Below, piece by piece: positions 27,562 through 36,710 of a DNA stretch of 64,000 bases. The first letter of the stretch is position 1; each line of letters begins with the position of its first letter. Source of the stretch: Hymenobacter swuensis DY53 (GTDB taxonomy: Bacteria > Bacteroidota > Bacteroidia > Cytophagales > Hymenobacteraceae). Under the pieces are notes generated by a model. That model saw nothing but the letters and a program-made list of their open reading frames with translations, was not told the origin of the DNA and ran no database searches. Location of the stretch: the NCBI RefSeq assembly GCF_000576555.1, contig NZ_CP007145.1, positions 310,001 through 374,000 of the forward strand. The letters are read 5' to 3'. A program made the position numbers and the translations under genes.

Positions 27562-27647
27562 AGTCAGAAGCAAGGAGCTAGAAGCTTCTGACTCAGTTGC
27601 CCAACCACGATGTTCTAGCTCCAAACTCCAAAGCTCCTAGCTTCTTC
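27562..27647. repeat. Tandem-word inverted repeat, tolC-MFP junction
   Basis: The spacer is made of AGAAGC/GGAGCTAG words in both orientations: AGTCAGAAGC (27562-27571) with GCTTCTGACT (27584-27593), and GGAGCTAGAA (27574-27583) with TTCTAGCTCC (27613-27622), plus another complementary copy near 27632-27646. Alternative stems are possible. It fills most of the 100 bp spacer inside the operon. Confidence 0.7.
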
Positions 27648-27652
27648 CAAAG

Positions 27653-28786
27653 ATGAAATACCTCTCTTCTGCCTTTCTCCTGACTCTGGGCCTGCTGACT
27701 GCCTGCGGGGAAAAAGACCCCAAGGCCGAGCTGGCCAAGCTGAAAAGCGAACAGGCGGCCAACCAAGCCAAAATTGCTGCGCTGGAAGCCAAAGCCGGCC
27801 CCAGCGCCGATGCGGCCGTGCTGACCACGCCGGTTTCGGTGATTAAAGTGGCTCCCGAAAGCTTCAAGAGCTACCTCGAAGTACAGGGTCGGGTTGATTT
27901 CGACCAAAACGCCACCGTAGCGGCCCGCGCTGCCGGTACCCTCACCAGCCTGCGCGTACAACGCGGCGACCGGGTAAGCAAAGGCCAGACCCTAGCCACC
28001 GTGGATGCCAGCATTCTGGATGCGAACATTGCCGAGCTGCGCACCCGCATGGATCTGGCCCGCGTGATATATGAGAAGCAGGACCGCCTCTGGAAACAGC
28101 AGATTGGTACCGAAATCCAGTATCTGCAGGCCAAAAACAACTACCAGGCCCTCCAACGCAACCTCTCCACCCTCAACCAGCAGCGCGCCCTGTACAGCGT
28201 GGTGGCTCCCTTCTCGGGTACGGTAGATGATGTGCTGCCCAAGCTGGGCGAAACTGTAGCGCCCGGCGCACCGGTCGTGAAGCTGCTCAGCAGCAGTGGT
28301 ACCGGCAAAATTGTGGTAGATGTATCGGAAGCCTATGCCAGCCGCATTAAAGTAGGCGATAAGGCCTTGGTGACCATTCCCGACTTGGGGGGCGAAGAAG
28401 CTACGGCTACCGTCCGGGTAGTATCGAGCACCATCAACCCCACCAGCCGCACCTTCGTGACGGAGCTACGCCTGAACGGCAGCAAGGCCGGCCAGCTGCG
28501 CCCCAACATGGTGGCTAACGTCCGCATTCAGAACTACGACCGCCAGAACGCCACCGTGTTGCCCGTAGACCTGGTGCAGAAGGACGAACAGAACAGCTTT
28601 GTGCTGATAATAGGGCAGAGGGGTGGCCAGAAAGTGGCTGCCAAGCGCATTATCCAGGTTGGCCAGACTTACAACGGCAAGGTGGAAGTAACCAGTGGCC
28701 TTCAGCCCGGCGACCAGGTAATCTCGGCCGGCTACCAGAACCTGAATGAAGGCCAAGTAGTGACGCTGGAAGGAGCGCGGAGCTAG
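27653..28786 (+). CDS. RND membrane-fusion (periplasmic adaptor) protein
   Basis: 377 residues; lipoprotein signal LLTAC with Cys18, then a coiled segment ([24 protein letters not shown]). The HlyD/MFP core has lipoyl halves ([30 protein letters not shown] and [25 protein letters not shown]), an alpha-hairpin between them, a beta-barrel and a membrane-proximal domain. It bridges the RND pump and TolC in the periplasm. It ends 19 bp before the pump gene. Confidence 0.93.
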   Translation: MKYLSSAFLLTLGLLTACGEKDPKAELAKLKSEQAANQAKIAALEAKAGPSADAAVLTTPVSVIKVAPESFKSYLEVQGRVDFDQNATVAARAAGTLTSLRVQRGDRVSKGQTLATVDASILDANIAELRTRMDLARVIYEKQDRLWKQQIGTEIQYLQAKNNYQALQRNLSTLNQQRALYSVVAPFSGTVDDVLPKLGETVAPGAPVVKLLSSSGTGKIVVDVSEAYASRIKVGDKALVTIPDLGGEEATATVRVVSSTINPTSRTFVTELRLNGSKAGQLRPNMVANVRIQNYDRQNATVLPVDLVQKDEQNSFVLIIGQRGGQKVAAKRIIQVGQTYNGKVEVTSGLQPGDQVISAGYQNLNEGQVVTLEGARS

Positions 28787-28805
28787 AACGTCAAAATCAG
28801 AACTC

Positions 28806-31800
28806 ATGCAGGATCCCGAAAAAGAGTTTGGACCAACCAGTTGGTCGATTGATAATAAGACCAGTATTTACATCATCACGCTCATTCTGTGTGTGATGGG
28901 TATCTTTTCCTACATCAAGCTGGGCAAGGAGAAATTCCCGGATATCGTGATTCCCCGCATTATTGTGGCCACGATTTACCCCGGCACGTCGCCCACCGAC
29001 ATCGAAAACCTGGTGACGCGGCAGCTGGAAAAGGAAATCAAGAGCGTGAACGGGGTGAAGAAGATTTCTTCGACCTCGAACCAGGATTACTGTATCGTGG
29101 ACGTGGAGTTTACCTCCGGCGTGGACGTGCAGTACGCTAAGCAGCTCATCAAAGACGCCGTGGACAAGGCGCAGAATGAACTGCCCAACGACTTGCCTTC
29201 ACCGCCTACCGTGCAGGAAGTAAACCTCTCGGAACTGCCCATCATGAACGTGAACCTGGCCGGCAACCTGCCCGTGAGCCAGCTCAAGAAGTTCGCCGAT
29301 GATTTCCAGGATAAGATTGAGGCCCTGCCCGAAATTACCCGCGTCGACATCATCGGGGCCCTCGACCAGCAGGTGAACGTGGACGTGGACCTGAATCGGC
29401 TGCGCGCTTCCCGCCTGAGCTTCTCCGATATTTCGGCCGCCATCGGCCGTGAGAACATTACTATTTCGGGCGGTTCCATTGACGTGGGCGAGCAGAAGCG
29501 GGCCGTGCGCGTAGCCGGCCAGTACGTGCGTGCCGCCGATATTGCCAACATCCAGGTGAAGAACCTGAACGGCGCGGCTGTGCGCCTCGGCGACATTGCC
29601 ACTGTCACCGACGGCTTCAAGGACCGGGAGTCCTTCGCCCGCCTCGACGGCAAAACCGCCGTGACCCTGAACGTCATCAAGCGCCAGGGCGAAAACCTGA
29701 TTGACGCCTCCGACAAGATCAAGCAGATCATCGACGAGTCGAAAAAGACGCTGCCCAAGGAGCTGACCATTACTGTCACCGGCGACACGTCCAACGACAC
29801 CCGCGTTACGCTCCACGACCTGATCAACACCATCATCATCGGCTTTATCTTAGTAACGCTGATTCTGATGTTCTTCATGGGCACCACTAACGCCTTATTC
29901 GTGGGCCTCTCGGTGCCGATTTCCATGTTCTTGGCCTTCGTGCTGCTGCCGGGCTTCGGCTTTGCTCTGAACATGATTGTGCTGTTCGCCTTCCTGCTGG
30001 CCCTGGGTATTGTGGTGGATGACGCCATTGTGGTAATTGAAAACACCCACCGCTTGCTGCACGAGCATCCCAACCTGACCACGGCCCAGGCCGCCAAGTA
30101 CGCCGCCGGCGAGGTATTCATTCCGGTATTGGCCGGTACGCTCACCACGGTAGCGCCCTTTGTGCCGCTCATGTTCTGGCCCGGCATCGTGGGCTCGTTC
30201 ATGTTCTATTTGCCCGTGACGCTGATTCTGACGCTGATGTCGTCGCTTATCGTGGCCTTCATCATGAATCCGGTATTTGCCGTGAGCTTCATGGAGCGCG
30301 AAGACCACCACACCGGCGAAAAGCCCAAAGTGACGCGCAACTTCCTCATTGCCATGGGTGTCATGGTGCTCATCGCGCTGGTGGGTTACGCGGCCGGCTC
30401 TACTTTCGTGGGCAACCTGATGCTGACGCTGGCCGTGTTCGTGGCCCTTGACCGGTTCGTGTTCGTGCACATGATTGCCTGGTTCCAGACCAAGGCGCTG
30501 CCCCGCTTCCAGGATGGCTACGCCAGCCTCGTCGGCTGGGCCATTGGCCACCCCGTGCTGGTGATGGTGAGCATGCTGGTGCTGTTCGTGGTGTCAATTT
30601 TCGCCGTGGGAGCCCGCAATCCGAAGGTGGACTTCTTCCCCAAAGGCGACCCGAAATTCGTGTACACCTACCTCAAAATGCCGGTAGGCACGCGGGTGGA
30701 TGTAACCGACTCCATTGCCCGCGTACTTGAAAAGCGCATCTACGGCGTTATCGGTAAAGATAATCCCGACGTGGAATCGGTGATTACCAACGTGGCCATC
30801 GGGGCCTCCGACCCCGGCGAAGCCTCCGCCGCTGGTACTTCCCAGTCGAACCTGGCCAAGGTGGCCGTGGCCTTCAAGGAGATGAGCGACCGGACCGGCC
30901 CGCCCACCGCCACCTACATGGATAAAATCCGGGAGGTAGTGAAAGGCATTCCCGGTGCCGAAATTGCCGTGGACCAGGAGTCGAGCGGCCCGCCCACCGG
31001 TAAGCCCATTGCTATTGAGGTAGCCGGCGACGACTACCCCAAGCTGATTGCCTTGTCGAAGGACGTGACCCGCTACATCGAGTCGAAGAAAATCGGGGGT
31101 ATTGAGCAGCTGCGCTCCAACCTGGAAGACCGCAACCCCGAAATTGCGGTGAACATCGACCGGATCCGGGCCAACCGGGAAGGTATCAGCACGGCCCAGA
31201 TCGGCGTGGAAGTACGCACGGCCATCTATGGCTCGGAAGCCAGCAAATTCAAGACTCCCGACGACGAGTACCCGATTCAGGTGCGTTATGCCAAGCCCTA
31301 CCGCGACGACATCGACGCCATCCTGAACTCGCCCCTGACCTTCCGCGACGCTACCGGCGCCATCCGCCAGGTACCCATCTCCTCAGTGGCCGATGTGAAC
31401 TACGGCACCACCTACGGCGGCATCAAGCGCAAAGACGTGAAGCGCGTAATCACCATCTCATCGAACGTGCTCAGCGGCTTCACCGGTCCCGACGTGGTGG
31501 CGCAGATTGAAACCGCCCTGAAAGCCTATCCCACGCCGGACGGCTACAGCATCAAGATGGGCGGGGCCCAGGAGGACCAGAAGGAAACCTCCGATTTCCT
31601 TGGCATTGCTGCCGTGGGCGCCATCGGCCTCATTTTCCTCATCCTCGTGATGCAGTTCAACTCGGTCAGCAAGCCGGTTATCATCCTCACCGAAATCATC
31701 TTCTCGGTGATTGGGGTGCTGCTGGGCCTGGCTATTACGGGCATGAACATCAGCATTGTGATGACGGGCGTGGGCATTATCGCCCTGGCTGGTATCGTGG

Positions 31801-32219
31801 TGAAAAACGGGATTCTGCTGGTGGAGTTCACCGACATCCTGCGGGCCCAGGGCATGCCGCTGCGCGAAGCCATTGTGCTGGCCGGCCGTACCCGCCTCAA
31901 CCCGGTAATTCTGACTGCCACGGCCGCCACGCTGGGCCTGATTCCGCTGGCTATTGGTTTGAACATCGACTTCTACGAGCTGTTCAACTCCGGCCACGCC
32001 AACTTCTTCATTGGTGGCGAGTCGGTAACGTTCTGGGGCCCGCTGGCCTGGACCATCATCTTCGGACTGGTGTTTGCTACCGGCATCACGCTGCTGGTAG
32101 TGCCGGTGATGTACCTGCTGACGGAAAGCCTCAAACTGCGCCTGCAGAAGCACCCCGAAACCCCCGCCGACGCCGAAGAGGTGGAGGCCGCCACGCCTCC
32201 GGTGATGGCCGAGTACTAG
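28806..32219 (+). CDS. RND efflux transporter, inner-membrane pump
   Basis: 1137 residues, AcrB/HAE1 type, somewhat longer than the about 1040 residues of AcrB. About twelve membrane helices in two halves, each with a large periplasmic loop. The proton-relay residues are D405 and D406 in LALGIVVDDAIVV and K1000 in ALAGIVVKNGILLVEF, equivalent to AcrB D407/D408/K940. Porter-domain motifs such as YPGTSPTDIE are present near residue 58. With the preceding TolC and MFP it makes a full tripartite pump. Substrates (drugs, detergents, metabolites) cannot be told from sequence. A hairpin at 32233 closes the operon. Confidence 0.96.
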   Translation: MQDPEKEFGPTSWSIDNKTSIYIITLILCVMGIFSYIKLGKEKFPDIVIPRIIVATIYPGTSPTDIENLVTRQLEKEIKSVNGVKKISSTSNQDYCIVDVEFTSGVDVQYAKQLIKDAVDKAQNELPNDLPSPPTVQEVNLSELPIMNVNLAGNLPVSQLKKFADDFQDKIEALPEITRVDIIGALDQQVNVDVDLNRLRASRLSFSDISAAIGRENITISGGSIDVGEQKRAVRVAGQYVRAADIANIQVKNLNGAAVRLGDIATVTDGFKDRESFARLDGKTAVTLNVIKRQGENLIDASDKIKQIIDESKKTLPKELTITVTGDTSNDTRVTLHDLINTIIIGFILVTLILMFFMGTTNALFVGLSVPISMFLAFVLLPGFGFALNMIVLFAFLLALGIVVDDAIVVIENTHRLLHEHPNLTTAQAAKYAAGEVFIPVLAGTLTTVAPFVPLMFWPGIVGSFMFYLPVTLILTLMSSLIVAFIMNPVFAVSFMEREDHHTGEKPKVTRNFLIAMGVMVLIALVGYAAGSTFVGNLMLTLAVFVALDRFVFVHMIAWFQTKALPRFQDGYASLVGWAIGHPVLVMVSMLVLFVVSIFAVGARNPKVDFFPKGDPKFVYTYLKMPVGTRVDVTDSIARVLEKRIYGVIGKDNPDVESVITNVAIGASDPGEASAAGTSQSNLAKVAVAFKEMSDRTGPPTATYMDKIREVVKGIPGAEIAVDQESSGPPTGKPIAIEVAGDDYPKLIALSKDVTRYIESKKIGGIEQLRSNLEDRNPEIAVNIDRIRANREGISTAQIGVEVRTAIYGSEASKFKTPDDEYPIQVRYAKPYRDDIDAILNSPLTFRDATGAIRQVPISSVADVNYGTTYGGIKRKDVKRVITISSNVLSGFTGPDVVAQIETALKAYPTPDGYSIKMGGAQEDQKETSDFLGIAAVGAIGLIFLILVMQFNSVSKPVIILTEIIFSVIGVLLGLAITGMNISIVMTGVGIIALAGIVVKNGILLVEFTDILRAQGMPLREAIVLAGRTRLNPVILTATAATLGLIPLAIGLNIDFYELFNSGHANFFIGGESVTFWGPLAWTIIFGLVFATGITLLVVPVMYLLTESLKLRLQKHPETPADAEEVEAATPPVMAEY

Positions 32220-32232
32220 TATCTGACCAGGC

Positions 32233-32271
32233 CCGGGCGGCACGTAACCTGATGCGTTGCGTGCCGCCCGG
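32233..32271 (+). terminator. Hairpin closing the efflux operon
   Basis: CCGGGCGGCACG (32233-32244) and CGTGCCGCCCGG (32260-32271) are perfect; further inner pairs give a stem of about 16 bp. An outer TATCTG/CAGATA pair (32220-32225, 32277-32282) is also seen. No T-run, but no gene follows closely. Confidence 0.65.
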
Positions 32272-32415
32272 TGCCCCAGATAACGCCCCGATTTTTCTGA
32301 CCGCGCTTGCAACCATTTCCGGCGCTCGAATACTCCTCCGCCCGAACGGGCGGGCTAGTGCCGGAGCTGGCCCTGCTTGCTCGCTTTTTCTCTCTCGTAC
32401 CCTGTCGTTTCTCGT

Positions 32416-32688
32416 ATGGTTCTCCTGACGACTACCGCCCCTAAAACAATTCAGCAGCAAGTGCTGCGCATCATCAGCAAGCGGAAGGCCATCAAGGCCA
32501 AGCGCCTGCGTATCGGTACCGACCTGAGCCGCGAGTTTGGCTTCGATACCGTGGATGTAGTGGATATCATTCTGGAGTTGGAGCGAAACTTCCACATCAC
32601 CATCCCCGATGAAGTACCCCTGGCAACGGTGGGTGACTTCGTGAAATACGTGGTGTCGCACACCCCGGCCCGGCAACAAGCCGCTTAA
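32416..32688 (+). CDS. Acyl-carrier-protein-like, Thr at the attachment site
   Basis: 90 residues from the ATG at 32416; an earlier in-frame start at 32377 adds a poor N-terminus. The fold pattern matches acyl carrier proteins: helices around 9-25, LERNFHITIPDEVPLATVGDFVKYV near 53-77. Canonical ACPs have a D-S-L site for the 4'-phosphopantetheine; here the segment is FGFDTVDVVDI, so Thr replaces Ser. Either the protein is not pantetheinylated or it uses Thr. It stands alone between two hairpins, with no synthase partner nearby. Confidence 0.75.
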   Translation: MVLLTTTAPKTIQQQVLRIISKRKAIKAKRLRIGTDLSREFGFDTVDVVDIILELERNFHITIPDEVPLATVGDFVKYVVSHTPARQQAA

Positions 32689-32751
32689 CGACTTACCGTT
32701 GCTTCTATCCGTTTACAGGAAAATGAAGTAGCGGAGTACCCAACTACGTCA

Positions 32752-32802
32752 GAAGCCCCGTGGGGGCAGCGCACTACGGTGCGGCTGCTCCCACGGGGCT
32801 TC
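32752..32802. terminator. Bidirectional terminator, ACP-like / DUF1232
   Basis: GAAGCCCCGTGGG (32752-32764) and CCCACGGGGCTTC (32790-32802) are perfect complements with a further inner stem (GGCAGC type). It lies between the convergent genes ending at 32688 and 32830. Confidence 0.75.
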
Positions 32803-32829
32803 CTTATTGGTACTGGCCTGGACTAGAAA

Positions 32830-33462
32830 CTACCGAACGTTACCGCCTGCATCACCCCCATTGGGCCGGCTGTCCGCCGATTCATTGGGTTCCCGGGTGC
32901 TGTCGGTTGTGGTGGTAGCCACGTCAGAATAGGGTGTAGCGGAAGTATGTACTTCAGAAGAGGTCTTGGGGTGGCCCGATGCGGAAGCAACTGGGCGGGC
33001 CGGCTCATCATCCGACACTACAACGGCATCCTCTACCACGCTGGGGCGGGTTTTCTCCCACTCGAGAAACCTATCCAGCTCCTCTTTAATAGTCGTGCTG
33101 AACCAAGCCACCAAGGCTACGTCATCTAACAGACCCAGCACCGGAATAAAGTCCGGAATGAGGTCAATAGGACTTAGGAAGTAAATAGTCACGGCCACGG
33201 CCGCTACCACCGTAGAAGTGGGCAGGCCCGTGTATTCACCCGAAACCGACGTGCGAACCAGTCGCAGCATTGTCTGCAGGGTTTCCCAGGCTTCGTGCGC
33301 AATAGAGCCAACGTCCTTTTTGTCGCTGGCTTTGGTATATGCGTCATTCAGCAGCTGCTTCATGCGCGTAGGCTTCTTGATATATTCTTCGGCCTTACCG
33401 ACGAATTTCTTAAAAATCGGGGAGGAGGCTATGTCCTCACCTTTGGGAGTTTGCTTATCCAT
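32830..33462 (-). CDS. YkvA/DUF1232-family membrane protein
   Basis: 210 residues. The central DUF1232 segment shows the family signature TIYFLSPIDLIPDFIPVLGLLDDVALV (about 94-120) with a re-entrant or membrane helix. The N-terminal 75 residues are charged, with a PTRMKQLLNDAYTKASDKK helix. The last 55 residues are low-complexity, Ser/Thr/Asp rich and probably disordered. The function of the family is unknown. It is preceded by the terminator of the NlpC/P60 gene, so it is transcribed on its own. Confidence 0.8.
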   Translation of the reverse strand: MDKQTPKGEDIASSPIFKKFVGKAEEYIKKPTRMKQLLNDAYTKASDKKDVGSIAHEAWETLQTMLRLVRTSVSGEYTGLPTSTVVAAVAVTIYFLSPIDLIPDFIPVLGLLDDVALVAWFSTTIKEELDRFLEWEKTRPSVVEDAVVVSDDEPARPVASASGHPKTSSEVHTSATPYSDVATTTTDSTREPNESADSRPNGGDAGGNVR

Positions 33463-33568
33463 GTGTGCGGAGGGAGAGAAAGGAGTAGACCGAATGTAGC
33501 GTCTGACTTTGGGCTATACCGCCATTTCAGTAAAATGGTTTTCAGACCTAAGGTCGCAGAAAAAACAA

Positions 33569-33598
33569 AAACGCCCCGTTTGCAAAAACGGGGCGTTT
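33569..33598 (-). terminator. Terminator of the NlpC/P60 gene
   Basis: AAACGCCCCGTTT (33569-33581) and AAACGGGGCGTTT (33586-33598) form a perfect 13-bp stem with a 4-nt loop, with an A/T-rich flank giving a T-run on the minus strand. It lies between the stop at 33621 and the DUF1232 start at 33462. Confidence 0.85.
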
Positions 33599-33620
33599 CA
33601 AACTGTAAAAACTAGCTGGT

Positions 33621-34220
33621 CTACCGCTCCACGCGGCCTGCTGCGTAAAAATTGCGGCTGTAGTAGGCTTGGTTCAGGGAACTTACCATGACGCCGCCGC
33701 CGCAGGCTGAGTGAGCGAATTTGCCATCCTTCAGGTAAATACCAACGTGGTAGATGGGCTGGCCCGGACCTCGACGGAAAAACACCAAGTCGCCGGTCTG
33801 CATTTCATCCTTCTGCACATGTTTCACGCTGGTGAACATGGAGCGGGAACTGCGTTGCAGGGTTACGCCGTACACTTCTTTAAATACGCGGGTCACAAAC
33901 CCGGAGCAGTCGGTACCGCTTTTGCTGTTGCTGCCGTAGCGGTAAGGAGTGCCCAACCACGATACCACGGTTTCCAGCAATGATTTGTCTTCTGTATAGC
34001 TGGCTTCAATGCCCAGCCGATGCGCTACTTTATCGTAAGCTACCGAATCGGAGGCGGTGAGCAGGCGGGGTTCCTCTTCCCCTGAGAACAGGGTGCTGAG
34101 AAGAGAAGCTTGCTGCGTAGTTGCCAGAGGCGAAGCGGAATTGGCAGCGGGGTTTTTTTCGAAGAAAAAAGACAGGACCATCGAGGCCGCGGCGAGGCAA
34201 TACAGAATGCTGTTTTTCAT
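33621..34220 (-). CDS. NlpC/P60-family peptidoglycan hydrolase
   Basis: 199 residues. A hydrophobic N-terminal segment (about 4-20) acts as signal or anchor; the C-terminal NlpC/P60 domain (about 80-198) has the catalytic triad C105 (TDCSGFV), H158 (YHVGIYL) and H170 (FAHS). These enzymes cut the gamma-D-Glu to diamino-acid bond in cell-wall peptides, so a role in wall remodelling is expected in the periplasm. The linker (25-75) is Ser/Thr/Glu rich. It stands alone, with a terminator at 33569. Confidence 0.92.
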   Translation of the reverse strand: MKNSILYCLAAASMVLSFFFEKNPAANSASPLATTQQASLLSTLFSGEEEPRLLTASDSVAYDKVAHRLGIEASYTEDKSLLETVVSWLGTPYRYGSNSKSGTDCSGFVTRVFKEVYGVTLQRSSRSMFTSVKHVQKDEMQTGDLVFFRRGPGQPIYHVGIYLKDGKFAHSACGGGVMVSSLNQAYYSRNFYAAGRVER

Positions 34221-34535
34221 TGTCCGTCGTGGGAGGGAGGATGCGCTGCCGAAGGCGGGCCGGCAACGTTGTGCGTGCTTCTTTTTGACCGATAGGCAAC
34301 CGGAAATCCGGATGACAAAAACGTGATGAAAATACCCTTTTCAGGCGTCGAATCTTATGAATAAGACGACGGCCATTGGTTAAAGCTAACCCTAAATACC
34401 CAGAAGCACCAAGCTTTTATCCCGAATTGGGTGTAAGTTCTTCTAAGGACACAACTTGTTTTTGAAAAAATTACACTCAAAAACCCAACTAGTTCAAAAT
34501 GCCCTCCGTATACTCCGCCCTGTTTTTCCTGCCCC
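34221..34535. other. Divergent intergenic region, 315 bp
   Basis: It separates the NlpC/P60 gene (minus) from the HExxH gene (plus). I see no coding sequence and no full -33/-7 pair. A short dyad CCGGA-AA-TCCGG lies near 34301-34312 and the part around 34330-34500 is AT-rich. Both genes' promoters must lie here, but I cannot place them. Confidence 0.5.
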
Positions 34536-34901
34536 ATGCAACAGCCCCGCATCGTCGAAAATTCGCCCTTTGCCCGTTTGGCTCGGCTCAAATTACGTGC
34601 GCCTAATGTGGCCATGGTGCTGGGCAACAGCATTCATCTGAGCGGCGTTACGCGCGAACAGTTTCTGCAGGATCCGTTCTGGGTGGCCCACGAGATGGAG
34701 CACATCCGCCAGTTTCAGCAGTATGGCCGCCTGGGTTTCTTGGCCCGCTACCTGCGCGACTGGATGCGGCACGGCTACTTTAATATTCCTTTTGAAGTAG
34801 CCGCGCGCGAAGCCGCCGAGCGGGATGCTCACCTCTACGCCCAGGGCAAACCCCTCCCTTCAATTGCCGAGCGCCACCCTACGCCGAAGGTGAAATTGTG
34901 A
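34536..34901 (+). CDS. Small HExxH protein (DUF4157-like)
   Basis: 121 residues, no signal peptide. A zinc-protease-like motif HEMEH at 52-56 sits in FWVAHEMEHIRQFQQYG, and a downstream EVAAREAAERDA stretch (87-98) could provide a third acidic ligand. This resembles the AHExxHxxQ pattern of DUF4157 proteins. It is small for a full metallopeptidase, so it could be a minimal gluzincin or a non-proteolytic metal-binding protein. It is followed by a terminator. Confidence 0.7.
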   Translation: MQQPRIVENSPFARLARLKLRAPNVAMVLGNSIHLSGVTREQFLQDPFWVAHEMEHIRQFQQYGRLGFLARYLRDWMRHGYFNIPFEVAAREAAERDAHLYAQGKPLPSIAERHPTPKVKL

Positions 34902-34934
34902 AATGCTGAATTCGATGTTCAGCATAATAAAATA

Positions 34935-34977
34935 CAAAGCCCTGTTGGAGCGGCATTGCCGCCCCAACGGGGCTTTG
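34935..34977. terminator. Bidirectional terminator, HExxH / SDR
   Basis: CAAAGCCCTGTTGG (34935-34948) pairs with CCAACGGGGCTTTG (34964-34977), one T-G pair, with inner GC pairs. It lies between convergent genes. Confidence 0.75.
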
Positions 34978-35064
34978 AGTAAATGGAAAGATGGTTTCTA
35001 CCGTTCTGTTTGCGTCGCTTGTGCCGACAGAACGGCAAACGCACCACTTCACAAATTCACCATT

Positions 35065-35823
35065 TTATAAAGCTGCCAGCCGGCCGCCATCGGCCACCAG
35101 GGTGGTGCCGTTGATAAAGCTGGCTTCGGGGGAGGCCATAAAGCAGATAGCCGCCGCCAGCTCCTCGGGCGTGCCTACCTGGCCGGTTAGCTTCTCCTTG
35201 CCGCTTTTGATATTGGGGTTGCTCCAGAGCATGGGCGTATCCACGGCCCCCGGAGCTACGGCGTTAATGCGGGCGTGAGTGTGCGGAATTTCTTGGCTGA
35301 GCCCGCGCACAAATGATTCGGTGGCCCCTTTACTGGCAGCGTAGGGAATTACATTGGCAGTGGTTTGCTGGGCATGTACGGAGCTGACGGCCACAATAGC
35401 TCCGTGCTTCATGTGCGGCAGGCAGAGTTGCGTAAGCCGGAACAATGGCCGCAGGTTCACCTGCATCAACTCATCCCATGCTTTAGGGGCCAGCTTTTGA
35501 ATGGGGTCGAAGGTCATCATGCCGGCGTTGCTGATGAGCACGTCAATCCGACCCCATTCCTTCAAGGTGCGCTCTACGGCCTGCACCAACTGGCTGTCTT
35601 TGCCCACATCGGTGCGGATAAATAATGCCTCGCCGCCAGCCTGCGTGATAAGGCGGACGGTTTGCTTCCCTTCATTGGCGTCGCGGCCCAGCACGGCAAC
35701 GCGGCCTCCTTCGCGGCCTAGGCGTACGGCCACTGCCCGGCCAATACCTGAAGTAGCCCCCGTGACAAGGCATATTTTATCCTGAAAGCGTTTGGCAGAA
35801 TCGGCAACGGGCGTGAAGGGCAT
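35065..35823 (-). CDS. Short-chain dehydrogenase/reductase
   Basis: 252 residues from the ATG at 35823; upstream in-frame codons give an unlikely extension. Classical SDR: cofactor loop TGATSGIG (21-28), NAG-equivalent SNAG (98-101), catalytic S148 with Y161 and K165 (YAASK), and the C-terminal GTTLVADGG. An arginine after the second strand (LGRDAN) suggests NADP preference. Substrate unknown; the last line of helix alpha-G is typical of glucose-dehydrogenase/FabG-like SDRs. It is divergent from the small membrane protein at 36098. Confidence 0.9.
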   Translation of the reverse strand: MPFTPVADSAKRFQDKICLVTGATSGIGRAVAVRLGREGGRVAVLGRDANEGKQTVRLITQAGGEALFIRTDVGKDSQLVQAVERTLKEWGRIDVLISNAGMMTFDPIQKLAPKAWDELMQVNLRPLFRLTQLCLPHMKHGAIVAVSSVHAQQTTANVIPYAASKGATESFVRGLSQEIPHTHARINAVAPGAVDTPMLWSNPNIKSGKEKLTGQVGTPEELAAAICFMASPEASFINGTTLVADGGRLAAL

Positions 35824-36097
35824 CGAAAGGGAGTTAGGAGAAGTACGTAGCAACCCAAACGGGAAGCTCCTCCGGATGTTTAGCAGCGGGCATCCTTCCC
35901 CATTGCCTGAAGGGCTGAGAAGGAGGATGAAAAACAGAAAATCCGGACTGTCAACCACGGAAAATACCGGGAACAGGCTGGATATGGGCCGTTGGCTAAG
36001 CAGCAAAGTAACCTTCTGTGTACTTTTCACGAATAGGGGAGAGAACTGGCCTTGCGGCCGTTCCACTAACTCTTCCTATCACGCAAATCCTACTCCC

Positions 36098-36586
36098 ATG
36101 AGCACACAAAAATCACATCAGCCCGGCGCTCCAGCCCATAAGCACATCACCTTCACGCCCGCCAGCGAAGTGTCCGGCTCGTCGGAACAGTCGGAACAGA
36201 ACGATTCGACTGTGAACACCCAGTCGGTATCCACCCGTCAGGATGGCCAGCAGAAGTCGTGGCTGGACCAGCAGCAGTGGCTGAAAAATATTGATGTAAA
36301 CCAGCTCTCCCAGCAGGTAAAAGATATCAGCTCCAAAGCCAAAGACCTCGGTACGAAAGCCGTAGATCAGGTGAACCGGCTCACGCCCACCCAGAAGGTA
36401 GTAGGTGGCGCGCTGTTGGTAAGCGGCCTGAGCTGGCTGGCTTTGCGCTCAAAGAGCAGTGCCCCGAAAGGCCAGACCTACCGTAGCAGCAAAGACGAAG
36501 ACACCACCTGGAAAAACTCCAACGAATCGGTGTACCGTGGGGCTACCCGCAGCTACGGCGAGGACGACTACGCCGCTGACCTGTAA
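36098..36586 (+). CDS. Small membrane protein of unknown function
   Basis: 162 residues from the ATG at 36098. The N-terminal 60 residues are polar, Ser/Gln/Glu rich. A charged helical segment follows (LDQQQWLKNIDVNQLSQQVK), then one membrane helix (about 104-120: VVGGALLVSGLSWLALR), and a polar, acidic C-terminus ending in YGEDDYAADL. I recognise no family. The topology resembles small stress- or envelope-associated proteins, but that is only a resemblance. Confidence 0.7.
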   Translation: MSTQKSHQPGAPAHKHITFTPASEVSGSSEQSEQNDSTVNTQSVSTRQDGQQKSWLDQQQWLKNIDVNQLSQQVKDISSKAKDLGTKAVDQVNRLTPTQKVVGGALLVSGLSWLALRSKSSAPKGQTYRSSKDEDTTWKNSNESVYRGATRSYGEDDYAADL

Positions 36587-36603
36587 GGTACCGTAGTTTT
36601 CAT

Positions 36604-36646
36604 TATACACAAGAGGGCCCGATACAATCGGGCCCTCTTGTGTGTA
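36604..36646. terminator. Bidirectional terminator after the small membrane protein
   Basis: Left arm 36604-36623, right arm 36627-36646: about 20 pairs (one G-T) around a 3-nt loop, built on AAGAGGGCCCGAT. It lies between the convergent genes at 36586 and 36711. Confidence 0.85.
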
Positions 36647-36710
36647 TGGGGCAGGAAAAGTCTTACTGCCAGAGGCCAATTACGCTTACACCCTGAGCAG
36701 CTGGCAACCC

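Noticed and set aside
32338..32353. Riboswitch before the ACP-like gene
   Set aside because: Only a short CCGCCCG/CGGGCGG hairpin with a 2-nt loop; no known aptamer pattern.
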